Shown: piece by piece, positions 63,012 through 64,000 of the stretch
Layout of the letters: each line of letters starts with the position of its first letter
Position numbering within the stretch: the stretch's first letter is position 1
Assembly (NCBI RefSeq): GCF_030711405.1
Contig: NZ_JAULSI010000004.1
Span: 155,868-219,867 of the forward strand
Direction: 5' to 3'
DNA length: 64,000 nt
Source of the DNA: Massilia brevitalea
GTDB lineage: Bacteria; Pseudomonadota; Gammaproteobacteria; Burkholderiales; Burkholderiaceae_D
Notes under the pieces: model-generated
What the model was told of the DNA's origin: nothing
Seen by the model: only the letters and a program-made list of their open reading frames with translations
The model's database searches: none
Translations under genes and position numbers: made by a program

Positions 63012-63175
63012 GTCCTGTCCTGTTGAAGTTGTCCAGCATTTGAAAGCAGCCCGGCATTGTAGTGACCCATGGGTTCATGGAGATGCCAGCCATGGATGAA
63101 TATCTGCCAACGACGCGTTTTGCCTGGGCGGTGCGCGGGATCTTGTTAAGATGCTTCCTTTATCGAGAGGTCTTT

Positions 63176-63757
63176 ATGTCAGACAGCAGGGAGTCGGGTA
63201 TCCCCTTCACGATCACCGACATCGATGTGGGTGCGCGGCTGGTCGAGGCTTTGGTGCAGCATGTGCGTTCGAACGGGCCGCTACCGATCGGCTATGCGGA
63301 GGTGCTGGAGCGCGGCCGCCTCATGTATCCGCATGACGAAACGCTGGGGCATGCGGTGCCTGTGGGGATTCGGCCGAAGCTGGCATTCGTCGCGCGCTTT
63401 TGCGAAGCGGCCGGGGTGCCCGACCTGGCGCGCCTGGTCGTGAAAGACGTGTCGGGCAGGGAGCCGAATAGTGATGATCGGGGAATCGCCGGCGCCGACT
63501 GGTCAGCCGCATTGGCCAAGCTGGGCGCGTATGTCGCCCAGGCCCGCGCGGCAGTGCCGAGAAACCTGAAGCCGCGCAAGGAGCGCCCGGCCGAAGTGTC
63601 CTGGTACGCTTATTTCTGTTCGCACCGCGAGGCCTGTGCCAAGGTGACGAGCGAGGACAAGAAGGAGATCGTGAACATGCTGATGGCGGGCCTGGACCCG
63701 GACACGGCGCTGCGCCGTTTCCTGGCCGCGAAGGCTGAATACGACAATGCGGTGTAA
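63176..63757 (+). CDS. Hypothetical protein, unrecognised
   Basis: A 193-aa protein; the start MSDSRESGIPFT has GAGAGG five bases upstream, while the longer frame to 63062 runs into the neighbouring promoter region. It is mostly helical, with a basic segment (NLKPRKERPAEVS) and SWYAYFCSHREACAKVTSED near 143-162. I do not recognise the family. No membrane segment or signal is seen, so it is probably cytoplasmic. It lies directly upstream of an rRNA promoter and may be a conserved neighbour of that operon. Confidence 0.75.
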   Translation: MSDSRESGIPFTITDIDVGARLVEALVQHVRSNGPLPIGYAEVLERGRLMYPHDETLGHAVPVGIRPKLAFVARFCEAAGVPDLARLVVKDVSGREPNSDDRGIAGADWSAALAKLGAYVAQARAAVPRNLKPRKERPAEVSWYAYFCSHREACAKVTSEDKKEIVNMLMAGLDPDTALRRFLAAKAEYDNAV

Positions 63758-63761
63758 GCCC

Positions 63762-63790
63762 TTGCGCAAGCGCATACGGTTTGCTATAGT
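63762..63790 (+). promoter_or_regulatory. Strong sigma-70 promoter of an rRNA operon
   Basis: TTGCGC (63762-63767), a 17-base spacer and TATAGT (63785-63790) are followed by a C-rich discriminator (TCGCCTCCTC), as expected for growth-rate-controlled rrn promoters. The -35 box starts four bases after the stop codon of the upstream gene. Confidence 0.78.
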
Positions 63791-64000
63791 TCGCCTCCTC
63801 GCAAAAACGACAACGAAATCAAGTAGTTGAAGTAGCAACGAGAACCGCAGATTCTGCGGTGTAGCAAAAAAGAGGTTGACGAGTATCACGAAGCTGTTTA
63901 TACTTCTGTCCCTCTGCTGCTGACAAACAAAACGATTTGTCGAAACGCAGCAAGCAGTGCCGAATAAGTTCTTTAACAATTAACAGTCGATAAGTGTGGG
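63791..64000 (+). other. Leader of an rRNA operon (16S gene beyond the window)
   Basis: The transcript start region is followed by a perfect hairpin ACCGCAGA / TCTGCGGT (63848-63864, boxB-like), then GTTCTTTAACA at 63968-63978, matching rrn boxA, and TAACAGTCGATAAGTGTGGG at the edge, a sequence typical just before 16S rRNA in Burkholderiales. No coding frame spans it. The 16S gene itself is not in the window. Confidence 0.78.

Overview
The window is a high-GC, gene-dense chromosome segment. It most resembles an Oxalobacteraceae (Massilia/Duganella-like) betaproteobacterium. The reasons are strong G/C third-position bias, abundant TonB-dependent receptors with polysaccharide-degrading enzymes, short dispersed palindromes of the GTAGGGTGG type, and a right edge that runs into what looks like a Burkholderiales-type 16S rRNA leader. 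The genus is inference; no rRNA body or marker gene lies inside the window.

Layout. 1-7664: ordinary metabolism and housekeeping (a truncated FAD oxidoreductase, an amidohydrolase, an MscS-type channel, a succinate-semialdehyde-type dehydrogenase, an ABM-domain protein and an SRAP-domain protein), with a palindromic repeat and a small duplication at 6373-6700. 7680-16237: a compact Ter-type stress island. Six genes face left (TerY-like vWA, TerD, second TerY, vWA with zinc ribbon, PP2C phosphatase, protein kinase) and two face right (TerD/E and a TerF-like TerD-vWA fusion). They diverge from a 380-nt, unusually AT-rich region carrying two 14-bp palindromes. terB, terC, telA and the biosynthetic ter genes are absent. 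16320-26860: an arabinan/arabino-oligosaccharide locus with a LysR regulator, a GH43 lipoprotein, a complete sugar ABC transporter, a TonB receptor and an intracellular GH43. A shared 31-nt sequence lies in front of the first GH43 and the TonB receptor.

26963-60213: a large pectin locus. The outer-membrane and secreted part has two TonB receptors, a PL1 pectate lyase, a GH28 polygalacturonase, a PL1-CE8 fusion, a CE12-type acetylesterase, GH105, a DUF4861-like protein and an esterase-GH43 fusion. The cytoplasmic part is a full oxidative galacturonate route: uronate dehydrogenase, SMP-30-type lactonase, galactarate dehydratase, KdgD and 2-oxoglutarate-semialdehyde dehydrogenase, fed by an MFS hexuronate-type transporter. 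Two FCD-type GntR regulators lie in the locus. A recurring TGGTCNGRCCA operator in front of five divergent or single promoters ties the locus together. Apparent passengers are an FKBP isomerase, a methyltransferase, a beta-helix protein and a BlaI/BlaR1-like pair with its own operators.

60309-64000: an MFS transporter, a beta-lactamase-fold serine hydrolase, an unrecognised 193-aa protein, and then a strong promoter, a boxB-like hairpin and a boxA sequence of an rRNA operon whose 16S gene begins beyond the window.

All family calls come from reading motifs by eye; no database search was run.
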